A stretch of DNA of 64,000 nucleotides from Pegea sp. RAD2-039 (Eukaryota > Chordata > Thaliacea > Salpida > Salpidae), in the NCBI GenBank assembly GCA_034620365.1, contig JAQGEQ010000201.1, positions 682,001 through 746,000 on the forward strand. The letters are read 5' to 3'. The notes under the pieces are model-generated. The model worked only from the letters and a program-made list of their open reading frames with translations, did no database searches and was not told the origin of the DNA. Below are positions 32,773-46,904 of the stretch, piece by piece; within the stretch, counting starts at the first letter, position 1; each line of letters starts with the position of its first letter. A program made the position numbers and the translations under genes.

Positions 32773-35123
32773 ATGGGTAGTATTTGGGATGCTGCAATTG
32801 AAGAGTTAAAAAAGTCCAAAGAAAATGAAAAACCAAGCAACAAGTATCTATTTTTTACTGGAGGAAGTTCAAGTGTTAGTTGAAAAAATTAAATTCATTT
32901 TATAAATTAAAAATTATATCAGTGGTTTTTATTATTTTTAATGATAGCCACTATTTACATACTAATTGTCTAATCATTACTTTTTGTACAGCAATTAAAA
33001 CATCAAATTAACTTTTTTATTAAACTGAAATTTTATATATTTAGGGGAAAACTACATCCATTCTGAACTTCTTATCAAGAGATGAGAATCCAAGACCAAC
33101 TGTAGCTCTTGAATATACTTTTGCCAGAAAATCTGGAAACTTAGTAAGTTTTATAAAGTAATAGAAATGATTTGAAAGCTACTACTATGAAATATGTTTT
33201 TATAAATCATGATAAATCTTTTTTGGCTATTTTTTCTTCATCAAAATTAAATTTTTCAGTTTCTTTAAGAAATCCAAATAAACTAGAACTAGATACAACA
33301 TAATCATATAGTTTGTATAATTTGGAAGTAAATGGAAGTAATTTATTGTTGATACAATGTTTATTTGTGAGATTGTGTGTTAGCAAGAAGTGCTCTCTTC
33401 AGGCATTTATTGAAATAAATGAATGTTATATGAAGAACTAATATCATTAGCATAATATTAGTTTGATATTGATATTTTACATATAATTTCTTTAAAAATT
33501 TGTATTTTTAGTGCTATTATTGATTTTCATAATAATGAAATTTGACGATAAGCTTGATATTATTTTATAAACTATTATTAGCATAACAAGAGCTGTTTCA
33601 GTTATTAATTTCTAGTTTCTTTACAATGTTTTTACAGCAAAATAGAATAACTAGCCACATCTGGGAGTTAGGTGGAGGAGGTTATCTCAGTAAACTTATT
33701 CAAATTCCTATAAATCCTCAGACGATAAAGCATTTGACAATTGTGATCGTAAGTACTTTTTTACGGGTTTTTAACTAATTTATTTTATAAATTGTAGTTA
33801 CTTCTTATTTTTTTAATAATAGTTTGATGTTTTAGGTTGTTGATTTATCTAAACCAGAAATGATTTGGAATTACACTGAAGAGTTGATTAAAAATATGAA
33901 AGTAAGAACTGAAGATGTAATCAAGGAAGTCAATAAAGAAGATCCTAACTTTGGAAAAGCTCTTAAAAAAGCAACTAAGCATCGCCTTGGTTCTGAAAAA
34001 GACAAATTTGTAATTCTTCTAAAAAAATACTTTTCTATTATTTGTCGCTTTTGATAAAAATTTTAAAACTTTTAATATTTTTTAAAGTGAACTTTTTTCC
34101 TTAAGAGTTATTATTTTAAAGAATATTTTCAATATACTATTATTATTTTTAAATAAATAAATATGACTTACTAAATCTTCTTTTAAATTTATTTTGAAAT
34201 ACTTAATAAAAACTGATTAATTCGAAATTATTATTTTTCTGATTAATTTAACCTTACTTCTGTCATCTACTTGAGTTACATTTAAAATATATTTTTCAGT
34301 TATTAGATAGTATGAAACCTTTTCCTATTCCTCTAATCATAATTGGCAGCAAATACGATCTTTTCGAAGATTTTGATCCTGCGGATAAAAAGGTTTTTAA
34401 ATTTGCCATAAAAATATTCTTTTCATTTGTAACTTTTAGTTTACTTCATCATCAGACATTCAGTTTTGATAACTAAATTGTATTTTTTTCATTATAGTTG
34501 ATAATAGGAGCAATGAGATGTCTTGCTTTATACAATACTGCTACTCTTTTATTTGTCAGCTCTAAGGTTGAATCTACGAATAAAAATCTCCGTCATACTT
34601 TAAATGGAGCTGCTTTTGATGTCAAGATGAAGTGAGGACAGTTTTATCTTTTTGGACATTTTTGTGATGAAATATTGTAGCTATCAAATATTAAAGATCT
34701 TTTCAAATTGTGTATTTTACGTTTACTGTTAATAGTTTCTACATTAGTGTTTATAATTACAGCAAAATTGCAAATATTGAAGAAAATCGGCCAATCTTTG
34801 TTCCTGTGGGATCAGATAGTCTTAAAGATATTGGTGTACCTCCGAGAACTTCAAATTCTTTGCCTTCAGGCAACAAGTCAGTGAGAATTACTTAAATTTT
34901 AGCAAATAAACTAAAACTTAGCAGAAATTCTATCGAGTCCTGGAAAGTTGCATTTTGTGAGCGATTCAAGCAATCAAGCAATAAACAAGAATTTCAGGAA
35001 GATCCTGTCCACGAGAAGCAGTTTGCCGAACCCAAAATTGACGAGATCAGAGCACAAAAAGATCGAATTCTTGAAGCTTACAAAAAAGAAGAAAACCGGA
35101 AATGGACTTCTAAAATTAATTGA
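32773..35123 (+). CDS. DYNC2LI1: Cytoplasmic dynein 2 light intermediate chain 1
   Basis: Eight exons join to 342 aa: 32773-32874, 33045-33143, 33638-33748, 33836-34009, 34300-34392, 34498-34631, 34763-34876 and 34922-35123 (the last acceptor could be 3 nt later at 34925). The protein matches the dynein-2 light intermediate chain along its whole length: MGSIWDAAIEELKKS start, P-loop GGSSSGKTTS (about 30-39), PTVALEYTFARK, HIWELGGGGYLSKLI, VVDLSKPEMIW, PFPIPLIIIGSKYDLFEDF, and a C-terminal EPKIDEIRAQKDRILEAYKK block. Human DYNC2LI1 is 351 aa. The protein is part of the retrograde intraflagellar transport motor in cilia. Exon 1 ends inside the P-loop. Intron 2 carries a LINE tail. Confidence 0.94.
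33356..33424 (+). mobile_element. Solo LINE 3' tail in DYNC2LI1 intron 2
   Basis: About 70 bp (GAGATTGTGTGTTAGC, then GCTCTCTTCAGGCATTTATT) matches the complement of the 3' ends of the three CR1/L2-like LINE copies at 61-118, 7200-7260 and 10140-10200. Only the extreme 3' end was inserted. It lies in the sense orientation inside the intron and away from the splice sites. Confidence 0.8.
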
Positions 35124-38100
35124 TCAATTTCTTCCAATTTTATTTCATGAAATATTTTTGAAAATATTAACTATTGATAAAAACGTTTTAGTCTAAAACT
35201 TTAATAGATTCGCATTTTTTGAAATCTAATTCTGTTATTGTCCTAAAAATAGAATTGTTTAGTTAGAATTAGCCTTTCTTATAAATCTTTTTAACTAACT
35301 TTTCTGAATATGAAGTTCTTATCAAACCAAAAATATTAAATCCAAGATTTTTAAAGATACTTTATTAAGATTTACTAAACTATAAAACATTTTCATTTGA
35401 AATCAAAATAAATTCATTCGTTTTTTAACCATTAGGACTAAAGTTATAAAACAACTTGATGTAAAAAATAATAATTCAAAAGATATTATTTAAAAGCAGT
35501 TGAATAAGAAAGTTTTTTTTTGTAAACATTTAAATTGATCAATGTACTTTGCGCGCTCTTCTATTAAGACTATCCAAGTTTTCTATTCAAATATCAAGAA
35601 AACTGATTCAATTTCAACACAAAAATTATTATTTGTGTCAAACTAGTTCTTTGATTTAAGTTTATCAACAAAATCTGTCTTAGCTCAACTAGTTTTACAG
35701 AAAAACTTGCTGTTTAGATGAAGGGTACTTAGAAGTTGTCTACTTGTAACAACAAAACAACTTTGTTGACTGCACCTTAAAAAGTAACTACAACTTTTTT
35801 GCATGCAATATTTTGGTAAGGTAAAGCTTAAAAATAAATCCTTGTTATGTCAACTAACGTTTTCTACTTATGATGATAATATCTATTAAATCAATTGATT
35901 GAAAATAGACTGAATGGCAGAAAAATTCTTTTGATTATTTAAAACTTACTTTTGATTACGAACATTCTAATTGTCAAACATATGTTTACAAGCTAATTTT
36001 ATTATATAATTTAAAATTTATAGCTTGATACTTTATATATATTCTAATAAGCTTTATAAGAGGAAATTTATAAAAATGCTTTTTTAGATTTGTTGATTTA
36101 GATTTAATTGTTTAATACATCTTTAAATTTTGATCAGCTTAATGATAAGTTTTAATAAACATTTAAATTGGAAACGAGATATTTAAACTTGATCTGAAAA
36201 GTTTTTCATTAAATTTAGATTACTGAAGGTATTCTTAGAATTTACTTAATAAGTGTTTTATAAATCCATAAATTTTTTGCTAAAAATTCAAGTTTAAAAA
36301 GTTTTGAAATATTGTCTAAGCATCTCAAATAAATAACATAAAAAAATCTCTTATTTCACAAATCATAAAATTTCGTCATAGCTTAATTATTCAAAAAAAC
36401 AAAACAATGTTTTCCAAAGTAGAGATGAAAATATTTGTGAAGAAATCTGTTGTTTTGCGGTCTCTTAATCTACTTGCTTTACCATTTCACCTAAAGTTTT
36501 GTTTTCATAGATATTTTCTACTCAATAAAACCACATTTATAATTTAAAATTTACTTTTGAAAGCCAGTAGTAGTGAGGTCATGTACTTTGATGTAAAGAT
36601 ATATTATTGAATGAAATGGACTTTGAACCATGATGAAATCGAATGAATATTGTGAAGAATATTTGATCTTGTAGAAGTATGCAGAGAATTTGTTTATTAG
36701 ATAGTCTTGACTATGAAAATTTTCTTGAAGCTTTTGGTAGTAAAGAAAGAATTTTGTCTCGGAAATTACAGAAGCTTTAGGAAAGTTTTCTTAAAACTTT
36801 ACAAAAATCAATAAAATCAATTGAAATAGAGGCCATTGGAGGTTACTTTGAAAATCTACTAATTGTCATTTTACAATGTTTTCTATTAGCAAAATAAATG
36901 AGCTTTCAATCAAGCTAAGTAATATAGAGCTTCAATTTAAACCAGTCTTCAAAAATAGAACACCTCCTACATGTGATAACGTCACTATAGTCGTCAGAAA
37001 ACGGTGCTCACGTGAGCCCTTCAATCTATTTCTATTTGTTGAATACTCACCGATTTCGATGATCGAAGCAATCTGGCAACTTAGCAATAAACTCCGGTAA
37101 GAGAAACCCTGTATGTGATGCAGAAGTCGACGTCACACAGAGGAAACGACTAAATGCTATTTCCTCAACTACTGATAGTAAAAGCGGAAAAGAAGCTTGA
37201 TACCAGCATATAACTGATTCGTTACTCCCTAACTTAAAATATATCTTCAACAAGAACAAGAAGTTGTTTGTTGTTGTTTTTGTATTTAACTGAATTCAAA
37301 CTTATTCACAAACAGAGAGAAAGAATAAAAGTTGATTTACAATTTACATTGTTAGAATATTGTGAAAGTTGTTCAATAATTTATCGACTGATTGAACCAG
37401 AGAATCAGATTTCTGTTAAAGTCTTTATCTAAATATAAATTCGAGAAAGAATTATTAATTTTCTTGCAATAAGCAAAAATATCTCCAACATGAAGAACAT
37501 AAAAGTCTGGTACGATCAAGTATACAAGCAGAATGTACAAACAAATAAACAAACTTCAACAAACTTTCACTTCAGTCATTTGCTACAATTTTATTTCAAT
37601 TAACTTTCACAATGTATTACAATTTCAAGAGTATTTTGAAACGTCTTTTGGTTGAATGTAGAAACAATCTTGTGCTTATAACATCTCTATTATTTGTTTA
37701 CATAAATCAAAAAGAAATTAGAGAAATAAAACAGTTTAAAACACAAACAAAAACACAAATCAAGATAGAACAGTGTCACAAGACAGATATTGAAAGAAAT
37801 TAATTAATAATACAAGCAGCAAGCATTATTGCTGAGTCATCATCGACAAGTTCAGTCAAGATGAATCAGCAAAAAATAAGAATTGAAAAGTTAAATACAG
37901 TGACGGAAAAGAAACATTTTATAATTTTTTTGACGATTTTCAAATTTTATGTTTTTTTTATTCACCTTTTTCTGCTGGTGAATGTTAGAATAAAATAATC
38001 CTGTTATTTGCATACTAAGCAAAAAAAGAAAATTAAAATAAGAACTAACCAAATAATAATGAAAAATGGAATTGGATATTAGCTCCGAATGACTGAGCAA

Positions 38101-38526
38101 AGATCATCTTCTACAGATCAGATGCAGAAGATACGCTACATCCAGAGATGATGTAGCATTTTGATAAGATCAGCTGATTAAACTGAAGATATTTGAAAGT
38201 AGTCGACAAATCCGACATATTTACATGCAGAAAATTAAATAACTAAAACAAGAAATAAAATAAATAGTTTGTCCATGTGGTGGGGGGGGGGGTGGGGGTT
38301 ACAAAGAACCAGCCTTGTAATTCATATTAGTGAGTCTTTCGAGATTAGACAGAGTTTGGGTTGAAAGAGCTTGGTTTCCAGCAAACCAAGCAAAACATAG
38401 AAGAAATTTGTGATCAGCACTTGGTTACAAAGAGGAGGTTAAGATCAATTGAAGATCAAGAAGTAGTGGCTTGGTTAGTTGGTAACAACAGTAGCAGATG
38501 AAACAGTTGACAAATTCAACGAGAAA
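35124..38526. other. Intergenic region between convergent DYNC2LI1 and KIAA0232
   Basis: About 3.4 kb with no gene I can support. It should contain the 3' UTRs of both convergent genes. About 36950-37260 is less AT-rich and has short open frames on both strands but no recognisable protein. A G-rich tract sits at 38279-38298. Confidence 0.45.
38279..38298 (+). other. Poly-G tract with quadruplex potential
   Basis: GG-T-(11 G)-T-GGGGG in otherwise AT-rich DNA. It could form a G-quadruplex. On the minus strand it is a C tract about 230 bp downstream of the KIAA0232 stop. Confidence 0.6.
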
Positions 38527-41500
38527 TTATCTCGAGTTCGATTTGAGGCCTCGTTGTGAAGGTTTGGATATTACATCCCGATTAATCTGTATTTGCTGTT
38601 GGAAATTGGTTTGTAAACATTTATCTTCACCTCTAGAGTGATTAGAAACAGTTGATAAATTAGTTAGTGGTAGTTGAGATAGATTTGGAGTTGGACGAGG
38701 ATCTTGTTGAGATTTCTTCTTACAATTACAAGCTTGTTTATCATCAGATGTCTTCAAAAGATCGTTGATTTCTGAAGAGTACAACAAACTATTTTCAAAT
38801 ATTTCGAAATATTACTGAAAGTTTAAATTATTTTAAACATTTAGTGAAATTCGACCAGTTATTAAGTAGATGGAAATTTGTTACAAACATCAAAAGCGAG
38901 TTCAGTCTCTAAGGTAAGTTAGAAGACATCTGTTGTGTTTGATGTTGAGGTCAAAATGTAAAAAATAATTTCGACCTCTGTTGAAATATTTATCCTTAAA
39001 TATTAAAAGATGCTAAAATAGATTTTGTGATTTTGTCAAAAAAGTTTGAACAGTTGTACTTGAAGACAACAAAATCTACGATGACTTGAAGTCCCACAGA
39101 ATTTATTGCAAATAAATTATTCATTATATTTTGCAAATGCAGAAATATTCAATTATTTCTATAATTTTTCTCAGCAATAATTTGAGCTTATTTCAAAAAC
39201 TATTAAACATTTAATTACAACCGATAAAAATTAAGAAAATTAAATTAATAAATTATAAAAATTGTTGTTGATAGCTAGCAAGCTATAAATAATTTTCACA
39301 ATTTACAACCATTTGTATATGAGAAAAATCCTAATTAGAGAAGAGGTTCGAATTGATGCAGAAGGAAATGAAGACAAATGAAGAGAAGTTCAATTTGCAT
39401 ATTCACAACTTCAATACTTGGTCATAACAAATGTTAGAAGGAAGTCAAAATGACGTTTAGAAGTTGATATGATTTAGTAATTGCAAATACTAAAAACCTT
39501 TTTCTTGTAACAGGAACAGTATAAAAGAATTAAAGATTTGCTTTAAATATAATTCAGAGTTAGTAATGAAATGCCAACATTGATTTAATACGAGGTTGAC
39601 AACTTATAGATTTTGGCATTTACTTTTACAGAACTTTTAATTCTTTTCAAGAAACACATTTTATAGAATGTTTGAATAAAAAATTTCAGATCAACAAATC
39701 ATTTCACAAAATATTGACAAAAATATAATAAAAAACTGAATTTATGAGGATAAGCTGTTTTGTGTTGAAAACATTTTCAGAAATTTGTAGTTTAAAATAA
39801 TAACAAGTTTTAAGTGATATATCAAAAAGTGTTTTCAAAATTGAAGCAAATAAAAAATAAACAAACAAACAAACAAGAAATTGAGATGATGTCACCGAGT
39901 TGAAACATTATTCTTAAACATCCGTTTGTTATTCGTTACAGAATTAACCCATAACAAAAGTTTTAAGAAAATAAAAGACCAATTTAAAGTAGTGCCATCA
40001 AGACAAGTGATTTGTCAAATCTTTATAAATAATTTGAATTAAAATCAACTAAATACCGACTTGCCAGTAAAAGCGAACTAAACCATTTGTTAGATTACTG
40101 ACAAGGCTTCAAAAGATTATTATAAAAAGTTGTAACAATCGATCGTTTAAACCCGGCACATGACGCCATCAGCAAATTGAAACTTAAATAGAAGCTACAT
40201 ACCATTTTCAATATTACCAGGTTCACATGTAGCGCAAGGAAAATTGATTCCATCAACATTGACGTTTTGATTATCTCTTTTTAATAAAGATAGATCAACC
40301 CAGCTTTGGTGAGCATATATGCTTGAACAATCACCACCAGCTAAAATGAACAAATTTGGTTGAAAAGTAAACAAGAAAGTAAACATTACTAATTTCAAAT
40401 GAACCGCTTAACCTTGGCACATAGGTCAAATAATATCAGGGCAACAATTTGTAAAAAGAACTTTATCAGTAAATAAAGAAGTTAAGAAGAATGTCTCTTC
40501 TAAATAAACTTGAGGTGATAAACTTCAAATTCCGTAAATTCTAAACGATGCGAAATATATAACTTAAAAAGTAGTTTATGAGAAACGAATTTGATGAATA
40601 TTACGTAAGATGTAAAAGAGGAAGTCTTACATATTGATGACCCGTCATCAGTTGAAGTTTGAAACTTTGTTGAGCTGGTTTCAATGTTGAAAGATTCGTG
40701 GGAAGAAATAGGTCTAAAAAACATTTAATTATTCAGATAACATGTATATAAAGTTTCGAAAAAAAGTTATATGGAAATTAGCTACAATCTTGTCAGCTAA
40801 TCACACCCATTCAATAAGTTTTATATTAAACAAAGTTAAGTTGCTTTTATCGGTCTTTTCAATTCATCATTTGTTTACATATTTAATGGATTGCTCAATA
40901 TCTATTTACAATGTATGTAGGCGTAACATTTATTAAGTATGAGTGATATTATTTTAGTCACACCTTAAAGTTTGAAAATTTGTAACTTTGAAAGTTCAAC
41001 AATAGAAATTGTGAAATCTTTTACAATAGACTGCTGGTTGGCTGGTTGATTAACTGATGTACGTTTACAAAACAAATTCTAAAAAGTTTTCAACATAAAA
41101 GTTTTGAAGAACACCTGAAATGGGTTAACGCTGAAGGCTGCAGACTGATCAGCTCATCAGAGGATTCCTTTTCATTATAAATGACATCAACTGGACGAAT
41201 CCCAGACACAGACTCCCACATATTCGATATCCTTACTCGAGTTTTCCAAGCATCATTTGTATTGACACATTCCATAAGAGCAGATGACTCAGATGTGGAT
41301 GTAAGCTCACTAACATAGTGAGATGAAATGTTGGAAGAGGTGATGAAGTCGGTAGTGGAGTTGTTACAAGTAGGTGGAAGAAACAGGAACATCTCATTAC
41401 ATCCGTACAACATTTGAATGGTTTCTTGTTGACTTTGGAAGCCTTTGTTGAAATCATCCAAACTGTTTTCAGGAGTCGAAAAAGGATTGATGGAGTTTGT

Positions 41501-44500
41501 GGGATCTGAATTCATAAGTTTGATTGCATCATTAACCTCTTGAAGTATATCTCCATTACTATCAACTTCAAGTGAATCATTAAAGGAATCGTTTTGAGTT
41601 AGGTTACCAAAGTTGAATAAGTTGATGAAATTGAAAATATGAGCAAAATTTTCTTGCCAGGGTTCTTGTGTTGGTGAGGGTTTTGTGGCAGACTCATCCT
41701 GTTCTTTCTTAGCACAAGAACTACACAGCTTCCAATCTCTTCTATCAAACATTACAGAAGATGTGATGGGCTCGCTTCTATCAGCACATGACGCACATTC
41801 AAAAGTCGATATAGGAAAGAGAAAAGCTGTAGATAGATAATCGTAATCACAACTGTCGAAATGTCTGTTGTGATCAGGGCTTTCATGGCAGATAAAATCA
41901 GAAAAGTTGTAAACCATATCAAAAGATTCATTCAAATCATCTGCAACTATATCTTTGATGTCTTCATTTTCTAGCACACTACTTAGAACTAGCTTTAAGA
42001 TATCAGCTTGGGGAATAGATGAGTTTCCATCATCAGATTCTTTGTCAACATTTTCATTCATCTTTTGAAAGCAAGGTAATCTGTTAAGAGGTTCTTTTTC
42101 TGTTGTACAGCTTTTATCTGTCATTTTTTTACTTTCAAAAGGCGAAAGAAAATTCCTGTCTTTTTCGATTGTAGTTTTACTGGTTTTTTCACAGAAGTGT
42201 TTATTTAGATAATCAAAAATCAACATGTCTTTAGATGGCTCTTTAGTTTCAAGAGGTTGATAATAAGATTTAGTTGGTGATTTTATACAAACATTTTCAT
42301 CAATAACTCCATAAATTGAATCATCATAATCATAATCTAAAATTTTTTGAAGATATGAAATGTTAAAACCCAAAGCTTTTTTATCAAAAATATCGTCAAA
42401 TTTTGGTTCTTTAAAAGCACAACTACTAAAATCATGTTGAATCTTTACAGGAAAAATAAAGTTGTTGTTGTTGTTGTTGGGGAACTTTGAAAGTGGAGTT
42501 CTATTGTTTGCAGTATATGATTCATCCTTTTGCTTTTTTGCTTTTTCAAAAGCTTCTACAGATTCAGTTGTGACTGATTGACGTAATTTAGAATCGTCTA
42601 AATCATTTGATTGTGAATTATTACAAAAATATGAACATCCAACTGAAGGCAAGTCTGATAAGGAATTCTCTACTCCACAAGAAGAAGATGTGAAGAGACT
42701 GAACTCAGATTCATTCAACTTCTGATCTTCCATGGAAGTTGTAGCAAACTTTTGATTGATAGAAATTTCAGAATCGATCTTATTACAGTTGAATTTAACA
42801 TCAGAGGATGAAGGACTTGTTTGAAGTGCATCCGATGAGTTTGTGGATTCGTAGAGAAAAGCTTTTTGGTCGTTTTCTTTCACATCACTTTTGTTGGATG
42901 ATAGGATCTTGGAAAAGTCATTTTCTGCATCAAACAAAAGTTGATCATCAACTGAGTATTGAGGAAAATAGTTCTCATAATATTGATCTGTTAAATCATT
43001 AAACCAAGTGTCTGTTGCATCTTGATGTTTCAACCACCTGCTGTTGCTGCTGATTTGTGATAAGACATTCGATTCACAACTCATCATTTGTGATCCACTG
43101 AAATGAGGTAGACAAAAATCAGATGATGTCATTTGAGTAGGTCGTTTATGAAAGAACAACATCTGATCTTGATCACTAGTTGCTGTTATAGCGTTAGGTC
43201 CAGGTGATGCAGATGATATATCAGTAAATATTGCTTGATATCTCTGCCAATCATTGTCAACTACTTCATCTTTAGTTAAGGATTCTGCACGGGGGTTGTT
43301 GTAGATTCGTTCCAGACGACTAACTCTACCTCCAGCTGTTTCATCAGACTGATCTTTCCAGAGGTTTGGAGATGGACAATATTTCCACATCTCAACTTTG
43401 TCATTGAAATTTGAAATATCTTTAGTATCTTCATCGAAGAGATGGCGTGCTGGGATAAACTTTAGGAGTCCTGTTTGTGGATCACGAAACCATTTGCTGC
43501 TATGATTTGGTGATTCCGTGGTGAAGTCGTTACTCATGGATACAGGCAGGTAGTAGTGATTCCAGATATCCTGCTCATTTGTAAACGACGCTTCTGCAGC
43601 TTTCTTATAAGTTTCATAACTCGGATAAATAAATTTGTCTTTAGAGAAAGTTGGATAAAACGGCATGACGTCATTAGTTGGTTGAGAATATTCAGTTGGT
43701 TCTTCATCATATTCATCAATACCACCATACTTGCTGTTCTTACAGAAGCGACGGAAAAGGGGAAGTCTTTTGTGGGAAGTCTGACCAGCAGTGTTCAGAC
43801 ACACATTTGAAGGTTTACTTGCTGCTGAACAGTTTTGAATTTGAGAGTTTTTCGAATTTCTATTCTTATTTTTGCGCAAGTTTGGATTGATACCAAGTTT
43901 GTTGCAAACTTTCTTACTGAAACCAGCAGAGCTTACATCACTTCTTCTCTCATAACCAAATCTATTTTTAGCTTTATCATTCTCATTAATGTTTTTAAAC
44001 AAAGGAAGTTTCGAGCCGCTGAAGTTGGCAGAATCAGGACCCGTCTGCAGTGGTTTGCCATCTCTTATTCGCTTTTCACCCACCTTTCCAGCCACCACAT
44101 GCTTCGGGCTTTTTCGATATTGTTTGGAGGCAAGATTTTGCTTTTTTTTCACGTATGGATGGCGCTTTACCCGATTGGACAATCTACTTTGTGAAACCTG
44201 AGATGAAGCTGCATGTTTGATAAATGGTTTGTTGTTCCGGTTTGTTTTAAGATTGTTTTTGTTGTCGTTTGTTACTACTTTTAGATTATTGCTGTATCTT
44301 TGCGAAAAACTGGTTACTGTTGCTCCTTTGTTTCTGAAAAGAAATTATTTTAGAAAATAAAGTTGAAATGGAATTTGTTGAACTATTCAAAGATACTAAC
44401 TTGGAAGAATTATAATTGTCCCACACTGTAGCGGATGTTGGCAGAGCCTTTATAGGGGCACATGCTAAACGAGGGAAAGCATCATTGTAATTTTCTTTCG

Positions 44501-45153
44501 GTTTTTTCTTCGTATCTGAACCACCACTTAGTTTGGTGTCTGAATAGTAACACATTTTTATATATTATCTGGTATTATGAATTACAAATATTTCAAATCG
44601 ATGGATTTTCGATTTTTCAAACAAATTATTCATCAAAATTATTAAATTGACAAAATATGTTTGTAAAAATAATGTTAACAAAATTACAAGAATAAAAATG
44701 AAATATACCTGATAAAGCCATTATAAGGTTATGTAATTTTTCAATTAATTCTTTTATTTTATTTTCATTCGAAGCAGCAATATCATCATCAGCAGCAGCT
44801 AACAAGCGTTCAACAGCCATCTTTTTTTTCCAAACAGTTTCATCAGAGGTAAGAGAAAATGCAGACCGAGACTCAGCTTTTCGTTTCAACTTGCTGCTAC
44901 AAAGTTACAACAATTAATTAAACAGAAAGTTTTTAAACAAAGTGATTCTATTTCCAATTTACCTTTTTTTGGGGCATTCAGAAATCAAAGAAAAAATATT
45001 TTTTTCCCTTTTATTAAGTAGTAAGTCTGTAGTGTATCCTGAATTGAGAAAAAGATCAAGAATATGACGGGCATATAAGTTACTGTCAATTCCATACTGT
45101 TCCAACTCAGATGAAAGCCAAGATTGTAAAGAAGATTTATCAATAGTATGCAT
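38527..45153 (-). CDS. KIAA0232: KIAA0232 ortholog
   Basis: Seven coding exons on the minus strand join in frame to about 1400 aa: 45153-44963, 44896-44709, 44539-44401, 44333-41115, 40713-40631, 40340-40203 and 38771-38527. Human KIAA0232 is of similar length (about 1395 aa). Matching blocks are LQSWLSSELEQYGIDSNLYARH (N-terminal helical domain, seen in two parts), ENYNDAFPRLA with TVWDNYN, and, built across the exon 4/5 junction, THFRPISSHES, followed by FPCATCEPG in exon 6. The 3.2-kb exon 4 is low-complexity: Ser/Asn/Asp-rich, basic at its start, with an Asn run from (GTT)n near 42463-42477. The function is not established in the family. An acceptor-like site at 45177 suggests a further upstream exon; 45153 is the first in-frame ATG. 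The last exon is the least certain, though its phase fits. Confidence 0.85.
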
Positions 45154-46880
45154 ACCAATATAAGAACACAAATAAACTGAAAATTAATCATTAATCAACA
45201 TTTTGTAACAACTATAAACAATTTATCTACTTACCAATAAAAAATAACTGGTCTCAGATCAAATCAATTCCGTCAACAATGTAAATGTCCAATAAATTTA
45301 ACACCTAGCCTTAGGCTTTGCATGTTAAACTTTGAGATGTAGAAGTACATCCGAAGTGGCTTAACTTTAAACCATAATCTAAACTGCTATTACAAAAACT
45401 AATACATGGACAAAAATGTATATCAATTTAAATCCTGAAATAAATCCATTATTAAATCTATGATTTTAAATATTTTAAAATATTTCATTCTAAATCTATA
45501 CTTTTAATAAATAAAGTAGTAGCTGAATTAAAGAAACAATTGAAGTAAAACCAATGATTTTGTAATAATCTAACTTAAAGTATAATTCTTTAAACTAAGA
45601 AACCAAAATGAACAGAAAGGTCATAAAACATAAATTATATCTTTATTTTATTACTTTTTTAAAAAGGGAGTTAAAGATATAAAACTGGGTTTAACTGAAT
45701 TCATTAAATCAAAACTAAACTTAAAAAGTAATTTTGTTATTGAAATCATAACAAAATTTATCAATCATTTAAAATATAAGGAATGATAGACAGGAAGTTA
45801 TATTTAATCAATAAAAACAACAAATATTTATAGAAAACTTAAAAATGTTTGAACCACATAACCTTTCTTCAAAAAGTTTCATTTTTCAAAGATTAAAGTA
45901 AAAATATTTTTTATGAGAAACAACAAGTATAAGAATGTATAAATGCAGCAGCTATAATTTTTGATTTTCTAGTAAGAAAAAGTAAAATCAATTCAAATAA
46001 AACAAATTAAACACATCAAGCCTTGCCATCTTTAGAAAAAAAAATTTGTAATAAATGTTATCAATAACAGAAACACTTAAATCTACCTGAGTGTCACCTT
46101 TGATAATCTCTAGAATAAAAATACCAATATCTTTTCAGAAAATATAGAAAAAAAACTAACAATTTTCAATAAAGAAATTTTTTCTTTCACCTATATTCTA
46201 TCTTATCTTTTTTAGCAACAAAAATATAAATTGTTGAAAGCATTCATTTTCTGCTGTCATCACAGTGATTCAAGTTTACATCAAAATATTCATAAAGTCA
46301 AAAAACTTGAAGAAATAAATTTTGGAATTATTCTTATAAAGCTCAAATAAAATTACATATTTAATACATGACTTCAGATAATAATTGGATAAATAGTTTT
46401 AAAAAAATTGCTGAAAGTTGAAAAAATATTTGCGATGACAATAAATTTCATTATATCAGTTTTTCTACCACTTATAAAATATATAATTTACTAATAGATA
46501 ATTTTTACAAAAATTACCGATGATCAACATTATGATCAGAAGAAATAAGATTTAAGAAGTTTAAAGAGTAAAAAACTACAAAAAATAATAATAATTAATG
46601 ATATATATTTCATACAGAGGTACTTATGGTGAAAAAGTTCATAAAAATTAATACTTAAACTCTAGCATCTGTAATAAGCAACAGCATTGAATATTAAAAG
46701 CTGTTTTAAATAGAAAACATGAAAACAAAAGAGTTCTTAACATTTAAATCTTTGAAATAACATTTTAACCTAAAATAAGAAAATAAATACTAATTTAAAA
46801 TATAAAAGAACATTTTTACTACCAGAATTTTCATTATCAGTCTTTTATAAGAAGTTTTATAATTAAACAACTGAATTAAC
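45154..46880. other. AT-rich DNA upstream of KIAA0232
   Basis: A GT donor-like site (complement of about 45226-45233) could end a 5' UTR exon of KIAA0232. Otherwise no gene recognised. Confidence 0.4.
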
Positions 46881-46904
46881 ACATTTAGTACTTATATAGC
46901 CATG

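Noticed and set aside
36876..37259. Open frames on both strands in a less AT-rich patch
   Set aside because: No conserved motif and no convincing splice context; listed only as part of the spacer.
43534..44201. Several open frames of 64-119 codons on both strands
   Set aside because: Shadows of the 3.2-kb KIAA0232 exon.
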